Of a stretch of DNA of 64,000 bases, positions 44,202-53,441 are shown in pieces. Where the stretch lies: contig NZ_QRMP01000009.1 of the NCBI RefSeq assembly GCF_003473295.1, positions 62,001-126,000 on the forward strand, given 5' to 3'. The position numbers and the translations under genes were made by a program. The first letter of the stretch is position 1. The number at the start of each line of letters is the position of its first letter. The DNA is from Parabacteroides sp. AM08-6 (GTDB lineage Bacteria > Bacteroidota > Bacteroidia > Bacteroidales > Tannerellaceae). Below the pieces are notes generated by a model. It was not told the DNA's origin and made no database searches. It saw only the letters and a program-made list of their open reading frames with translations.

Positions 44202-44217
44202 GTTTTTTAAGAGGTAA

Positions 44218-45441
44218 TCAAATCACGACGGAGAAGCGTTCCGATATTTTCTGGTTCAAAGTCCTTGTGTCGGTATCGATCTTGTCATCGGTCACTTTCG
44301 CGTAAATTCGTGTGGTTTCAATCCGGCTGTGTCCGAGCATCCTGCTGACGGTTTCAAGCGGAACTCCATGCGAAAGGGTGATTTCCGTGGCGTAGGTATG
44401 GCGGGCCGCGTGAAATACCAGCGGACGGTTGATGTTGCAAATCCGGGCAATCTCTTTCAGGTAGAGATTCAGCATAGAGTTACAATACATCGGTAGCAGC
44501 CTGTTATCAGAAGCGGTATCACTGTACTTTTTCAGGATCTGTAACGGCAAGTCCAACAAGGGGATTTCAAATTCTATCTTGGTCTTCTGGCGGGCACTTT
44601 TAATCCACCATGTGCCGTCTTCCGCAAGCGACAGGTTTTCTTTTGTCAGCGAGCGCATATCCCTGTATGAAATGCCGGTGAAGCAGGAAAACAGGAACAT
44701 GTCACGGACAAGGTAAAGTGTCTGCCTGTGAAGCGGAGTGGTCATAAGCCGTTGCAGCTCTTCGTCGGTAAGATACTTCTGCACCGCTTTCGGACGAACC
44801 GGCTCGTAACCCATGAATGGATAAGCGGTAATGATACCGTCAGCTATAGCTTCACCCACGATGGTTTTCAGTTGGACGGTCAGGTTGATGACGGTTCCGG
44901 GAGCGAGATTGCGTTCTGTACGAAGGTACAGGTCGTATTTGTCGATGAAGGAGCGGTCCAATGCCGAGAAAGGAATATCCGTCAGCCTGTATTTTTTTTG
45001 CAGAAACTTCTCAATGTGCCTATAGGCATTGCGGTATGCCTGCAAACTTTTGGCTGTGCGGTTGACTCCAACCCGCTTTTCAAAATTGTTGATGAATTGC
45101 CTGAAATAGCTCAACAGTGTTTCCTGCCCGCTTGCCATTCCAAGCAAAATGCTTTTCACTTCCTCTGCGGTCACACCGTCACGGACGGCAGACTGCTCGT
45201 TATAGATACTCAACGCCACCGCACGGATCTCATCCAACCGGTTGTTGATTTCCTTTGCCGCCACACTCTTGCCGGACGCACGCCCCGAAGTCCATCGGGA
45301 TTGCGGCACTTTCATCTTCACGCTGAATGCCGCTTCGGAGTACTTCCCGATGTTCAACTTAGCCATTACCGGACACTCTCCATTGGCATCCGCCTCGCTC
45401 TTTTTCAGGTAGAACGACACCTTTACATTTGCCTGATTCAT
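44218..45441 (-). CDS. Tyrosine recombinase 2 (integrase)
   Basis: A 407-residue tyrosine recombinase with an N-terminal arm-binding-like domain (SFYLKKSEADANGECP), core-binding domain and catalytic domain: TGISYRDM at the first-Arg site (Ser in place of Arg), HAARHTYATEITL, MLGHSRIETTRIYAK. The -7 box TAATTTTG (minus strand, 45460-45467) lies ~20 bases upstream. Tandem integrases are found on some Bacteroidales ICEs; which one performs integration cannot be told. Confidence 0.9.
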   Translation of the reverse strand: MNQANVKVSFYLKKSEADANGECPVMAKLNIGKYSEAAFSVKMKVPQSRWTSGRASGKSVAAKEINNRLDEIRAVALSIYNEQSAVRDGVTAEEVKSILLGMASGQETLLSYFRQFINNFEKRVGVNRTAKSLQAYRNAYRHIEKFLQKKYRLTDIPFSALDRSFIDKYDLYLRTERNLAPGTVINLTVQLKTIVGEAIADGIITAYPFMGYEPVRPKAVQKYLTDEELQRLMTTPLHRQTLYLVRDMFLFSCFTGISYRDMRSLTKENLSLAEDGTWWIKSARQKTKIEFEIPLLDLPLQILKKYSDTASDNRLLPMYCNSMLNLYLKEIARICNINRPLVFHAARHTYATEITLSHGVPLETVSRMLGHSRIETTRIYAKVTDDKIDTDTRTLNQKISERFSVVI

Positions 45442-45927
45442 AACCTATTCCTTTGTTTGCAAAATTATTATATAGCGAGCAAATGAATGGCATGAAAAAT
45501 ATAGCGGAATATAGAAAAAGCCCCCTTGACTTCCAATCTGAGACTGTATTTTTTCCTGATACGGAAAATTTTGACTAACTTTGCATTAGCAAAAAACAGA
45601 CAGAACAGCGTTCTTGCGGTGGTGAACAGGGGTAGAAAAACAGTTTTGGAAGTAAATTTCATACCTATTTTCAATCCCGAAAAGGCAACGGATAAGTAGC
45701 GATTTGTTTGCCTAACTCCCCAAAAACAGGTCAAAAACCTCAAATGGAAGAATGTGGAACAAAACGACTTATCCCTTTCTCGTCCAAGCACTTTGCATTA
45801 TTCCTCTGAAATCCATCCGTATGTGAGCGAGTTTTGTTATATTTGCATATCTTAAAATTTCATTGGATACTTTAGTGAGTATGTGATGAACTAATAACAC
45901 TCAACAGCCAACAAGCAAGACTGAATT
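45442..45927. other. Integrase-proximal end of the ICE, probable att region
   Basis: 486 bases with no convincing gene. It holds sites resembling the CTnDOT-type core GTANNTTTGC at 9 of 10 bases: CTAACTTTGC at 45575-45584 and TTATATTTGC near 45837-45846. The word CTTTGCATTA occurs at 45579-45588 and again at 45791-45800. The junction with the chromosome is probably here, but the exact site cannot be set without the other end. A weak 107-codon minus-strand frame (45468-45791) is not believed. Confidence 0.45.
45460..45467 (-). promoter_or_regulatory. -7 promoter box of the integrase operon
   Basis: TAATTTTG on the minus strand fits TAnnTTTG, ~20 bases before the ATG at 45441. Confidence 0.45.
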
Positions 45928-46968
45928 ATGATAGATACACTCACATCCTTGCGCTTTATATTTGCTTTAATGATTTTTGGAGCGCATTGTTACGAAATAG
46001 ACGATTTATTTATGTCTCATTTCTTTAAAGAAGGCTTTGTCGGAGTCAGTTTCTTCTTTGTTTTAAGTGGTTTTATTATTGCATATAATTATCAGAAAAA
46101 GTTTCAGGAAGAAAAGACTACTAAGCGGACCTTTTGGATAGCACGTATCGCACGTATATATCCCTTGCACTGGCTGACTTTGTTTATAGCAGCTGCTTTA
46201 GGTACTTATGTAGTAGCCACTGACGCTTTCGATTGGTGTAAGCACTTCCTTGCTTCATTCACATTAACAAATGCCTATATACCGGAACCAAGCTATTTCT
46301 TTTCCTTCGACAGTCCTTCCTGGAGTTTATGCAGTGAACAACTATTTTATTTCTGTTTCCCGTTCCTTATTCCGATGACAAAGAACTATAAGAATTTGCT
46401 TTATGTTCTTCTGGTCGTTGCCGTATTGATGCTTATCGGAATGTATTATACGCCGGAAAACCTTATAAAAGGATATTGGTACGTCAATCCGATTACCCGG
46501 TTCCCGGATTTCATTGTCGGCATGCTGCTGTTTCAGCTATACAGCCGCTTGAAAAACAAGAACATCACTTTACGCCAAGGAAGCATCATCGAAATCGCAT
46601 CCATCGTTCTATTTTTCGCATTCTATCTGTATGCAGCCGAAATACCCAAAGTGTACCGGTATTCCTGCTATTACTGGCTGCCGGTTACTTTTGTCCTGAC
46701 TAGTTTCGCTTTACAAAAAGGCATTATTTCCAAAATCTTATCGAACCGTTTCCTGATAATCGGAGGAGAAATCAGTTTTAGTTTTTATCTGATTCACCTT
46801 TTTATTATAACAACCTATCTTGAATGGCAGAAAGAGAGCAGTTTTCAGATAGCCTCGTACATTTCTATACCAGTTCTATTCTGTATCACCGTCTTGCTAA
46901 GCCTGCTTTCTTATTATTACTTCGAGAAACCCATGAACAAGCGAGTTAAAACATTATTAAACAAATAA
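45928..46968 (+). CDS. OafA/YrhL-type membrane acyltransferase
   Basis: A 346-residue polytopic acyltransferase-3 family protein: MIDTLTSLRFIFALMIFGAH (conserved His near 20), FVGVSFFFVLSGF near 36-48, WIARIARIYPLHW near 69-81, then several membrane helices. Such enzymes O-acetylate cell-surface sugars. It is the first chromosomal gene right of the ICE and is 3 bases before the next gene. Confidence 0.9.
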   Translation: MIDTLTSLRFIFALMIFGAHCYEIDDLFMSHFFKEGFVGVSFFFVLSGFIIAYNYQKKFQEEKTTKRTFWIARIARIYPLHWLTLFIAAALGTYVVATDAFDWCKHFLASFTLTNAYIPEPSYFFSFDSPSWSLCSEQLFYFCFPFLIPMTKNYKNLLYVLLVVAVLMLIGMYYTPENLIKGYWYVNPITRFPDFIVGMLLFQLYSRLKNKNITLRQGSIIEIASIVLFFAFYLYAAEIPKVYRYSCYYWLPVTFVLTSFALQKGIISKILSNRFLIIGGEISFSFYLIHLFIITTYLEWQKESSFQIASYISIPVLFCITVLLSLLSYYYFEKPMNKRVKTLLNK

Positions 46969-46971
46969 CGT

Positions 46972-48147
46972 ATGGAACAACTTCTCAATAAAAATCCTCG
47001 TATCGAGGTAGTGGATGCCTTGCGCGGTTTTGCCGTGATGGCTATTATCCTGGTTCATAATCTGGAGCATTTTATTTTTCCGGTCTATCCTACCGACTCT
47101 CCAACTTGGCTGAATATACTGGACCAAGGAGTATTTACCGCCATTTTCGCCCTGTTTGCCGGAAAGGCTTATGCCATCTTCGCACTCTTGTTTGGATTTA
47201 CATTTCATATCCAGAGCAACAACCAGAAAAAACAAGGCAAAGACTTCGGTTACCGTTTCCTGTGGCGTTTGGTGCTATTGTTGGGTTTTGCCACATTAAA
47301 CGCAGCTTTCTTCCCTGCCGGAGATGTATTGCTGCTGTTTGCCGTTGTCGGAATAGTACTGTTCCTTACCCGAAATTGGAGCGACAAAGCCATCCTTATA
47401 ACAGCCGTTATCTTCCTGTTGCAACCTGTCGAATGGTATCATTACATCGCAAGTCTGATAAATCCGGGCCATCAGTTACCGGACTTGAAAGTCGGTGAAA
47501 TGTACACAGAAGTAGCCGAATATACAAAAGCCGGCAACTTTTGGGATTTCATCTTGGGGAATATTACCTTAGGACAGAAAGCCAGCTTATTATGGGCCGT
47601 AGGTGCCGGACGTTTCTTACAAACAGCCGGATTGTTTCTTTTAGGTTTTTACATAGGCAGGAGACAACTCTTCATCGGGACTGAAAAAAATCTCCGTCTT
47701 TGGATAAAAATACTAATCATCTCCGCCATCTCTTTTGCTCCTTTATATGCGTTGCAAAATGTGATTATGAAAAATGACCCGATTATCCAACAGACTGTCA
47801 GCACAGCATTCGACATGTGGCAGAAATTAGCTTTCACATTCGTATTAATAGCATCATTCATATTGCTCTACCAACGTGAAAAATTCAGTACAGCCGTTAC
47901 CGCTCTGCGGTTTTATGGTAAAATGAGCCTTACCAACTACATAACCCAATCCATAATCGGAGCAATCATTTACTTTCCATTCGGTCTGTACCTGGCTCCC
48001 TATTGTGGATATACACTCAGCCTGATAATCGGATTTTTCACTTTTATGCTCCAAGTAAAATTCTGCAAATGGTGGCTGGCCGGACACAAACAAGGCCCAT
48101 TAGAACATATTTGGCATAAATGGACCTGGATAGGAACCAACAAATAA
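46972..48147 (+). CDS. DUF418 family membrane protein
   Basis: A 391-residue polytopic protein; the start EVVDALRGFAVMAIILVHN is typical for DUF418/heparan-alpha-glucosaminide acetyltransferase-like proteins, and the C-terminal CGRMSLTNYITQS-type motif (GKMSLTNYITQSIIG) is the DUF418 signature. It begins 3 bases after the upstream stop, so the two membrane proteins are an operon. Confidence 0.88.
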   Translation: MEQLLNKNPRIEVVDALRGFAVMAIILVHNLEHFIFPVYPTDSPTWLNILDQGVFTAIFALFAGKAYAIFALLFGFTFHIQSNNQKKQGKDFGYRFLWRLVLLLGFATLNAAFFPAGDVLLLFAVVGIVLFLTRNWSDKAILITAVIFLLQPVEWYHYIASLINPGHQLPDLKVGEMYTEVAEYTKAGNFWDFILGNITLGQKASLLWAVGAGRFLQTAGLFLLGFYIGRRQLFIGTEKNLRLWIKILIISAISFAPLYALQNVIMKNDPIIQQTVSTAFDMWQKLAFTFVLIASFILLYQREKFSTAVTALRFYGKMSLTNYITQSIIGAIIYFPFGLYLAPYCGYTLSLIIGFFTFMLQVKFCKWWLAGHKQGPLEHIWHKWTWIGTNK

Positions 48148-48163
48148 CCTAAGTAAAAAAACA

Positions 48164-48200
48164 AGTCTCCGGCAGGGAATCCCACCGGAGACTCTTTCTA
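48164..48200 (+). terminator. Rho-independent terminator
   Basis: Nine-base stem AGTCTCCGG/CCGGAGACT with a 12-base loop and a T-rich tail (CTTTCTATTT), after the DUF418 gene. Confidence 0.8.
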
Positions 48201-48291
48201 TTTATACGGAAATAAGTATCCGACGAAGAAAATCATTTCATGAGATACGTTTTTCATTCTTACTTTCCTTGCTTTCCCTTCTTATATTTCG

Positions 48292-48299
48292 TATATTTG
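48292..48299 (+). promoter_or_regulatory. -7 promoter box before the tandem palindromes
   Basis: TATATTTG fits TAnnTTTG. Transcription would start just before the repeat array and read into the HU-like gene. Confidence 0.55.
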
Positions 48300-48314
48300 G
48301 TCGTTACAAAGTTT

Positions 48315-48405
48315 GTTTTCGATGCCGTCATTAATATTTTCGACGGCGTCAAAAATATTCACGACAGCGTCGAAAATATTAATGACGCCGTCGAAAACAA
48401 AATAG
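48315..48405 (+). repeat. 21-bp tandem palindromic repeats in the leader of the HU-like gene
   Basis: Three to four 21-base units of the form GCCGTC-nnn-AATATT-nnn-CGAC lie head to tail (units beginning about 48324, 48345, 48366, 48387). Each unit is itself a dyad and the whole is a near-perfect inverted repeat. Read as protein the plus frame would give seven-residue repeats (FDAVINI, FDGVKNI, HDSVENI, NDAVENK), but its ATG (48240) lies upstream of the promoter. A leader structure or a protein-binding array is favoured. Confidence 0.65.
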
Positions 48406-48494
48406 TAGGTAATGTATTTTCGAATACATCACCTGCAAAAAAATAAAAAGTACCGGATAGAAATCCGAATATCATCTATTAATATTCTAACAAC

Positions 48495-49106
48495 ATGAGA
48501 AGAGTTGGATTTTCAGTTTATGATTTACCTGGTAAAAACCAGGCATCCTGCGCCCGCCTTATCTCCAACGGGACAAAGAACATGCAGGAAGTTTGCGAGT
48601 ACATCAACGAATGTTGCTCGGTTACCTCATCCGATATAAAAGGTGTATTGGATGCGCTGTCCAATTACATAGGCCATCAATTATCCAACGGATATAGTGT
48701 AGAGTTGGATGGTTTCGGACATTTCTCGCCAGCTCTTAAAACACAAAAGAAAGAGGATAAAGAGAATGGGAAAACGGTATTCACGGTTAGCGTGGATGGA
48801 GTTAACTTCCGTTGTGCTCCCGAGCTGAAAGAAAAGGTAAAAGAATGTCGTCCGAAAAAAGTGAAACGTGAAAACGAAGCGACAAGCAGCCGGGAAGAAC
48901 GGAAAACACAGATGCTGGAATATCTACAAAACCACCATTCCATCAACATTTCGGATTATGCCATTCTCAACCAATGTACTTACTACACCGCCCAACACGA
49001 CATCAAAAAGTACGAAGAAGAAGGTTATATCCAACAAGAAGGATACAAAACGCACCGTGTGTACCGACTCACAGAAAAAGGTACGGAATGCAAACAACCG
49101 GATTAA
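48495..49106 (+). CDS. HU-family DNA-binding protein with winged-helix tail
   Basis: A 203-residue protein. Residues ~1-120 are HU/IHF-like (SNGTKNMQEVCEYINECC; HQLSNGYSVELDGFGHFSPAL), and the C-terminal ~65 (MLEYLQNHHSINISDYAIL; EEEGYIQQEGYKTHRVYRL) look like a winged helix. Two-domain HU-like proteins of this type are common in Bacteroidales. It overlaps the end of the converging histidine kinase gene by 4 bases. Confidence 0.85.
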   Translation: MRRVGFSVYDLPGKNQASCARLISNGTKNMQEVCEYINECCSVTSSDIKGVLDALSNYIGHQLSNGYSVELDGFGHFSPALKTQKKEDKENGKTVFTVSVDGVNFRCAPELKEKVKECRPKKVKRENEATSSREERKTQMLEYLQNHHSINISDYAILNQCTYYTAQHDIKKYEEEGYIQQEGYKTHRVYRLTEKGTECKQPD

Positions 49107-51442
49107 ACACCCCTGTCGTCCCCTCCACTTATCTCGCAAGGCACCCAAGCCCAGAAAGTGGAGCCGATGCCGGGAGTCGAAGAAAAGCCAATCTTTCCTC
49201 CGGCAGTTTCAACTATCGCTTTGGAGATAGCTAATCCCAATCCTGCCCCTTGTACGAAATCATCTAACTTTTGAAAACGGGTAAATATCTTACAGTGTAA
49301 ATCCTCCGGAATACCGATACCCGTGTCCTCCACATAAATTCGAATCCCCTTGTTCTCGAGAGCACATCCCATTTTTATATGACCGGATTTCGTATTTTTC
49401 ACAGCATTGGTCAGAAAGTTCATCCACACTTGTCTGAGTCGGTTCTTATCCAAAGTGACCCAGCAATCCGAAGAGGATTTATCCAAGCAAAAGTCGACTT
49501 CCGAATTCTTTATTTTCGGTTGGACGACAGTATATATTTCATCACAGACTTCGGATAAATGGAACTTCTCACATTTACGTTCAAGAATGCCCGCTTCTAT
49601 TTTGGAAAGGTCGAGAATGTCATTAATCAATCGCAGCAACAACTCATTATTGGACTTGATAATATTAATGTATACGGCTTGCTCATCCGGATCAGTGCAC
49701 TCCGTCATCAGTTCGGAAAACCCGACAATGGCATTTAAAGGAGTCCGTATCTCATGACTCATATTGGCAAGGAAAGCCGACTTGAGCCGGTCGGAAAGTT
49801 CTGCTTTCTCCTTCAAATCCTTTAATTCCCGAATCATTTTTTCCCATTTCGTATTATTGACGGTTATGCCTGTATATCGTGTGACATGTCCTTCCGGGTC
49901 GGTTTCAATCTGAATTCCGGTAACCAACAATGTTTGCCATTCATTATCCCATTTGGTTTTAGAACGATATTTATAATTAAACTCTTTGTCGACCCCAAGA
50001 AGAATACGGTCAAAACATTCACGAAGATAATCGGCATCGTCCGGATGAACAACATTCAGATAATCATCCGGAACTATTATTTTCTTGGGATTAAAGTCAT
50101 TCACCGGATCATTGAACGCTTTGAGTTGCCGGTTCTTGACATCACAATCCCAATACGACATTCCGACTGTTTTGAAAGAAAGTTCTATTTTATAGTTCCG
50201 GTCTTCCAGCTCTCTGTTGAGTTGTTGAAGTTGGGGTATGCTCTGCCTGAAGCCGGTAAAACGGATGATACTTCCATCTTCATCTCTTTCAAAAGGAACA
50301 CTGATGAAATCGCAATATTGCCATTCCTGATTACGCATAGTGCGCAAACGGCAAGTAAAATTAATAGTGGTATCCTTACCCCCTAGCATAGAATGTATCG
50401 CTTCATTAAAAGCCGAAAGGTCCTCCGGATGAATGTTGGCCTGGTATTCCGGTATAGTCAACGGTTTGTTACTATTATAATCGTTGAGCGGATCATTATA
50501 AGATTCAAATAACTGGGTCCGTACATCGAAATCCCAATGAACGATTTTACTGACTTTCATGGTCAATTCACGTTTTGCCGTCAGTTCTTGCGTTTTTTTT
50601 GCCATTTGGATTCTTTCCGTCACATCAAGCTGTGTTCCGATAATCTGTACTTTTCCCCTGTGCTCGGTGGACAACCGCATTCTGCTTTCATAATAACGAT
50701 ACTGCTCTGTCTGTTCATCATAAAAGCGTAGTGTCATGTGCCCATACTTGATTTCTTTATTTATCAGTTGCGAAAAAAGCTGCATCAGAGGGACACGGTC
50801 CTGAGGATGCAAGATATTCAGCATGTCTTCAAAAGGCATAAAATCCTTTGCAATCGCATTTCCATATAAAGAACTGAATATCTTTTTTCTCACATCATAC
50901 ACCCACGAAGTCATATTGGCCGCATCCATAGCCATTTCCAAATTCTTCTTAGTTTCTTCCGTACGGTACTCCACTTCCTTTATAGCAGTCACATCATTAG
51001 TAAGCAAGACATGCCCGATAATCGAACCTTTTTTATTCCATACAGCAAAAATCTTAACTTCATAAATCATTGAGTTTTTATTGCTACTCTCGAAATATGC
51101 TTCTTTTCTTATACGTTCGAAATCATATTCAAATTCTAAAGTCACGTCCTCCCCTTTCTTTATCTTCCTCAACAGTTCCTCATCCACATAAGGACTTTTG
51201 AAAAGATTGACAGTACCCACAACTTTCTTCCGGTCATCCACACCATAAATATTCAAAGCATAGTCATTTATGCTCCGCAAAATACCGGTCGTATCATAAA
51301 TCTCAAATCCTATCGGCAAGCGAGCATAAATACGTTCTTCTGCAAACAGGATTTTTTCATGTATCAATTCGGAGATTTCTTTGTCAAAAGAGAAGTCTTC
51401 ATCTTGGCGAGAAGTCATTTTATTTTGTTTCATGTCTGTCAT
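49103..51442 (-). CDS. Multi-PAS sensor histidine kinase
   Basis: A 779-residue soluble kinase with about four PAS/PAC segments (beginning near residues 35, 165, 295 and 420), HisKA with LANMSHEIRTPLNAIVG near residue 555, and a HATPase domain with NFLTNAVKN, EDTGIGIP and GLGLAISKAI. There is no membrane segment and no receiver domain, so it would signal in the cytoplasm to an unlinked regulator. Confidence 0.9.
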   Translation of the reverse strand: MTDMKQNKMTSRQDEDFSFDKEISELIHEKILFAEERIYARLPIGFEIYDTTGILRSINDYALNIYGVDDRKKVVGTVNLFKSPYVDEELLRKIKKGEDVTLEFEYDFERIRKEAYFESSNKNSMIYEVKIFAVWNKKGSIIGHVLLTNDVTAIKEVEYRTEETKKNLEMAMDAANMTSWVYDVRKKIFSSLYGNAIAKDFMPFEDMLNILHPQDRVPLMQLFSQLINKEIKYGHMTLRFYDEQTEQYRYYESRMRLSTEHRGKVQIIGTQLDVTERIQMAKKTQELTAKRELTMKVSKIVHWDFDVRTQLFESYNDPLNDYNSNKPLTIPEYQANIHPEDLSAFNEAIHSMLGGKDTTINFTCRLRTMRNQEWQYCDFISVPFERDEDGSIIRFTGFRQSIPQLQQLNRELEDRNYKIELSFKTVGMSYWDCDVKNRQLKAFNDPVNDFNPKKIIVPDDYLNVVHPDDADYLRECFDRILLGVDKEFNYKYRSKTKWDNEWQTLLVTGIQIETDPEGHVTRYTGITVNNTKWEKMIRELKDLKEKAELSDRLKSAFLANMSHEIRTPLNAIVGFSELMTECTDPDEQAVYINIIKSNNELLLRLINDILDLSKIEAGILERKCEKFHLSEVCDEIYTVVQPKIKNSEVDFCLDKSSSDCWVTLDKNRLRQVWMNFLTNAVKNTKSGHIKMGCALENKGIRIYVEDTGIGIPEDLHCKIFTRFQKLDDFVQGAGLGLAISKAIVETAGGKIGFSSTPGIGSTFWAWVPCEISGGDDRGV

Positions 51443-51633
51443 TATGGTATATACTTCATATTAATTCACTTACCAAGCAAGCAATACAGAATCATTGATT
51501 CACATAGCTTATTCGTCACAAAAGTAGAACAATAAAACAGATATGTAAAATATAAAATCGCAAAAGGAGAGAAATACTTCAACAAAATTGCAAAAAAGAC
51601 TTTTTTCCAAGAAAAAGAAGAAATTATATGACA

Positions 51634-51714
51634 AAAAAAGGCTATCCATCACGGACAGCCAATCTTCATTGTTAACCTTAAATCTAATACCATGAAAAAC
51701 ACGATGCAAATATA
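51634..51714 (-). ncRNA. Predicted small RNA upstream of nadK region
   Basis: On the minus strand, TATATTTG (51707-51714) is followed by about 45 bases containing GGTATTAGATTTAAGG and then the terminator hairpin GGCTGTCC/GGATAGCC with seven T's. The product would be about 65-70 bases long with no gene inside. A related word (GTATTAGTATTAAGG) lies in the leader-like segment at 62665-62685. It sits between two minus-strand genes (nadK and the kinase). Confidence 0.5.
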
Positions 51715-51809
51715 GAGGTTTTATGTTATGTAGCATAATATTTTGTTTGGAAATCTCATTTCTTTAACCACGTTTAACAAATACATGCTATAAAACATAC
51801 TTTTTAAAC

Positions 51810-52697
51810 CTATTTCATACGCGCATCGGCTCCCCACATCAGTTTCTCACGTAGAGTCTGATAAAAGGTATGATTATAACGCTTGATGACTTTGGTCGTA
51901 TAATCAGCCTTGCAAATTTTCAGCTCGATACCGGTCGGGAATATTTCAGAGCGTCCGTCAAGGGCTATCAGGAAATATTCATTCCGGCTTTCTACCCCTA
52001 AAGTGATTGTATACGAATCCGGAATAATCAAGGGACGTACATTCAAAGAATGCGGAGCAACCGGACTTAAGACAAGATTTTTACTTTGCGGTATGATAAT
52101 CGGTCCGTTCACACTCATGGAATAAGCGGTCGAACCCGTTGGAGTTGCAATGACCAAACCATCCGCCTGATAAGATGTCAGATATTCATCATTTAAAGAA
52201 GTATGGATGGTAATCATAGAAGAGGTATCCCGTTTCAATATCGCAATTTCATTTAAAGCATAATTATATCCGCGAAAAGTACGCTCATCCGTACGAAGCC
52301 GCAACAATGTTCGTTCCTCTATCTTATAATAGTTTTTAAAAAGTTCTTCCAAAGTATCTTCTATCTCATTACTCCCGATATCGGCCAGAAACCCCAAACG
52401 GCCGGTATTAATTCCCAAAATAGGAATATCCTGCTTGTTTACGCGGGCTGCCGTACGCAAGAAAGTGCCATCCCCTCCTACACTTAAAGCCACATCCAAA
52501 TCAAACTCGTCGCCAACCAAAATTCCGGCAACCGGAGGTTCGTAGCTCAACGCGTCTGTAAGGAAACAATAAAAACTGCTGTCAATATATATTTCAGCCT
52601 CCTGTTCTCGCAGCTTCTCGAATAATCGTTTGATAATACTCTGCTTATCAGCCTGATATTCACTCCCAAACACACCTACTTTCATATTCCCTGCCAT
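51810..52697 (-). CDS. nadK: NAD kinase
   Basis: A 295-residue NAD kinase with the catalytic GGDGTFLRTA near residue 74, NTGRLGFLAD near 96, a characteristic ITIHTSLNDEY and STAYSMSVNGP motif near 190. It phosphorylates NAD to NADP using ATP. The start overlaps the stop of the CBS gene upstream by one base (52697). Confidence 0.96.
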   Translation of the reverse strand: MAGNMKVGVFGSEYQADKQSIIKRLFEKLREQEAEIYIDSSFYCFLTDALSYEPPVAGILVGDEFDLDVALSVGGDGTFLRTAARVNKQDIPILGINTGRLGFLADIGSNEIEDTLEELFKNYYKIEERTLLRLRTDERTFRGYNYALNEIAILKRDTSSMITIHTSLNDEYLTSYQADGLVIATPTGSTAYSMSVNGPIIIPQSKNLVLSPVAPHSLNVRPLIIPDSYTITLGVESRNEYFLIALDGRSEIFPTGIELKICKADYTTKVIKRYNHTFYQTLREKLMWGADARMK

Positions 52698-53356
52698 TAA
52701 ATATTCATATAACGTACCAACTCTTCCACCCTCCGTTGCAATAAATCATCCACCATTCCTTTTTTCATAAAATAGTAAAGGACCGTATAGTTGAAACGCT
52801 CGAAACTACGGATAACAGGAGAAGCATCTTCCAAATCTATTTTAATAATAAGATGTAACCGCCCGGTATCTTTATCCGTATATGAAAGCAGATTCAGTAC
52901 ATGCGCATTATTTGACTCAATAAGACGGGCAATATCGGTCAATGAATAATCCTGCGGCATCACTTCCAAGACAAACACACTTCCAGCCGTTTCGGAATTA
53001 CAAAGCTCGGAAAGTATATCAATCAATTGCTCACGGGTAATAGCTCCTTTATACTCCCCTTCGGGGGTGACAACGGGAAGAAGGCTCAACTGATAACGGG
53101 AAATCAGGGCTAAAGCTTCATGGATATGTGTATTTTCCAACACACTGGGAGCGAACAATAACGGTTCACCGATAGACAAGGACAAGTCGGGCATCGCTAA
53201 AAGATCCTTTTCCGATACCAGACATTTATATATATTATCGCCCAACAACGGCAGATGCCTGAGTTTAAAATCATCCATCAATGCCAATGCATATTCCCCT
53301 GTATCAAAACTTTTTAACACCGGAGGTTCTTTCGTTATGAAATCTTTTACCAACAT
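52697..53356 (-). CDS. CBS-domain protein
   Basis: A 219-residue protein with two CBS motifs (residues ~1-60 and ~70-130) and a C-terminal ACT-like or beta-alpha-beta domain (SLTDIARLIESNNAHVLNL). It is directly upstream of nadK and one base overlapping, so an adenine-nucleotide sensor of the NADP pathway is plausible. Confidence 0.85.
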   Translation of the reverse strand: MLVKDFITKEPPVLKSFDTGEYALALMDDFKLRHLPLLGDNIYKCLVSEKDLLAMPDLSLSIGEPLLFAPSVLENTHIHEALALISRYQLSLLPVVTPEGEYKGAITREQLIDILSELCNSETAGSVFVLEVMPQDYSLTDIARLIESNNAHVLNLLSYTDKDTGRLHLIIKIDLEDASPVIRSFERFNYTVLYYFMKKGMVDDLLQRRVEELVRYMNI

Positions 53357-53382
53357 TATTCTGTATATTCCCTAAATACTGC

Positions 53383-53412
53383 TAAATTTGCCGATACTTT
53401 TATGCAAATGTA
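53383..53412. promoter_or_regulatory. Divergent promoters of the CBS gene and pdxJ
   Basis: TAAATTTG (plus, 53383-53390) and TACATTTG (minus, 53405-53412) face apart within 30 bases, serving pdxJ and the CBS-nadK pair. Confidence 0.6.
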
Positions 53413-53441
53413 ATGAAAGAAAAAAGATATAACGATATACG

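Noticed and set aside
45468..45791. 107-codon minus-strand frame at the ICE end
   Set aside because: It has an improbable Phe/Lys/Leu-rich composition, no clear start context and covers the integrase promoter and core-like att sites.
48240..48446. 68-codon frame with heptads over the 21-bp repeats
   Set aside because: Its ATG is upstream of the likely promoter, so the frame would not be translated from that start; the DNA palindromes explain the regularity.
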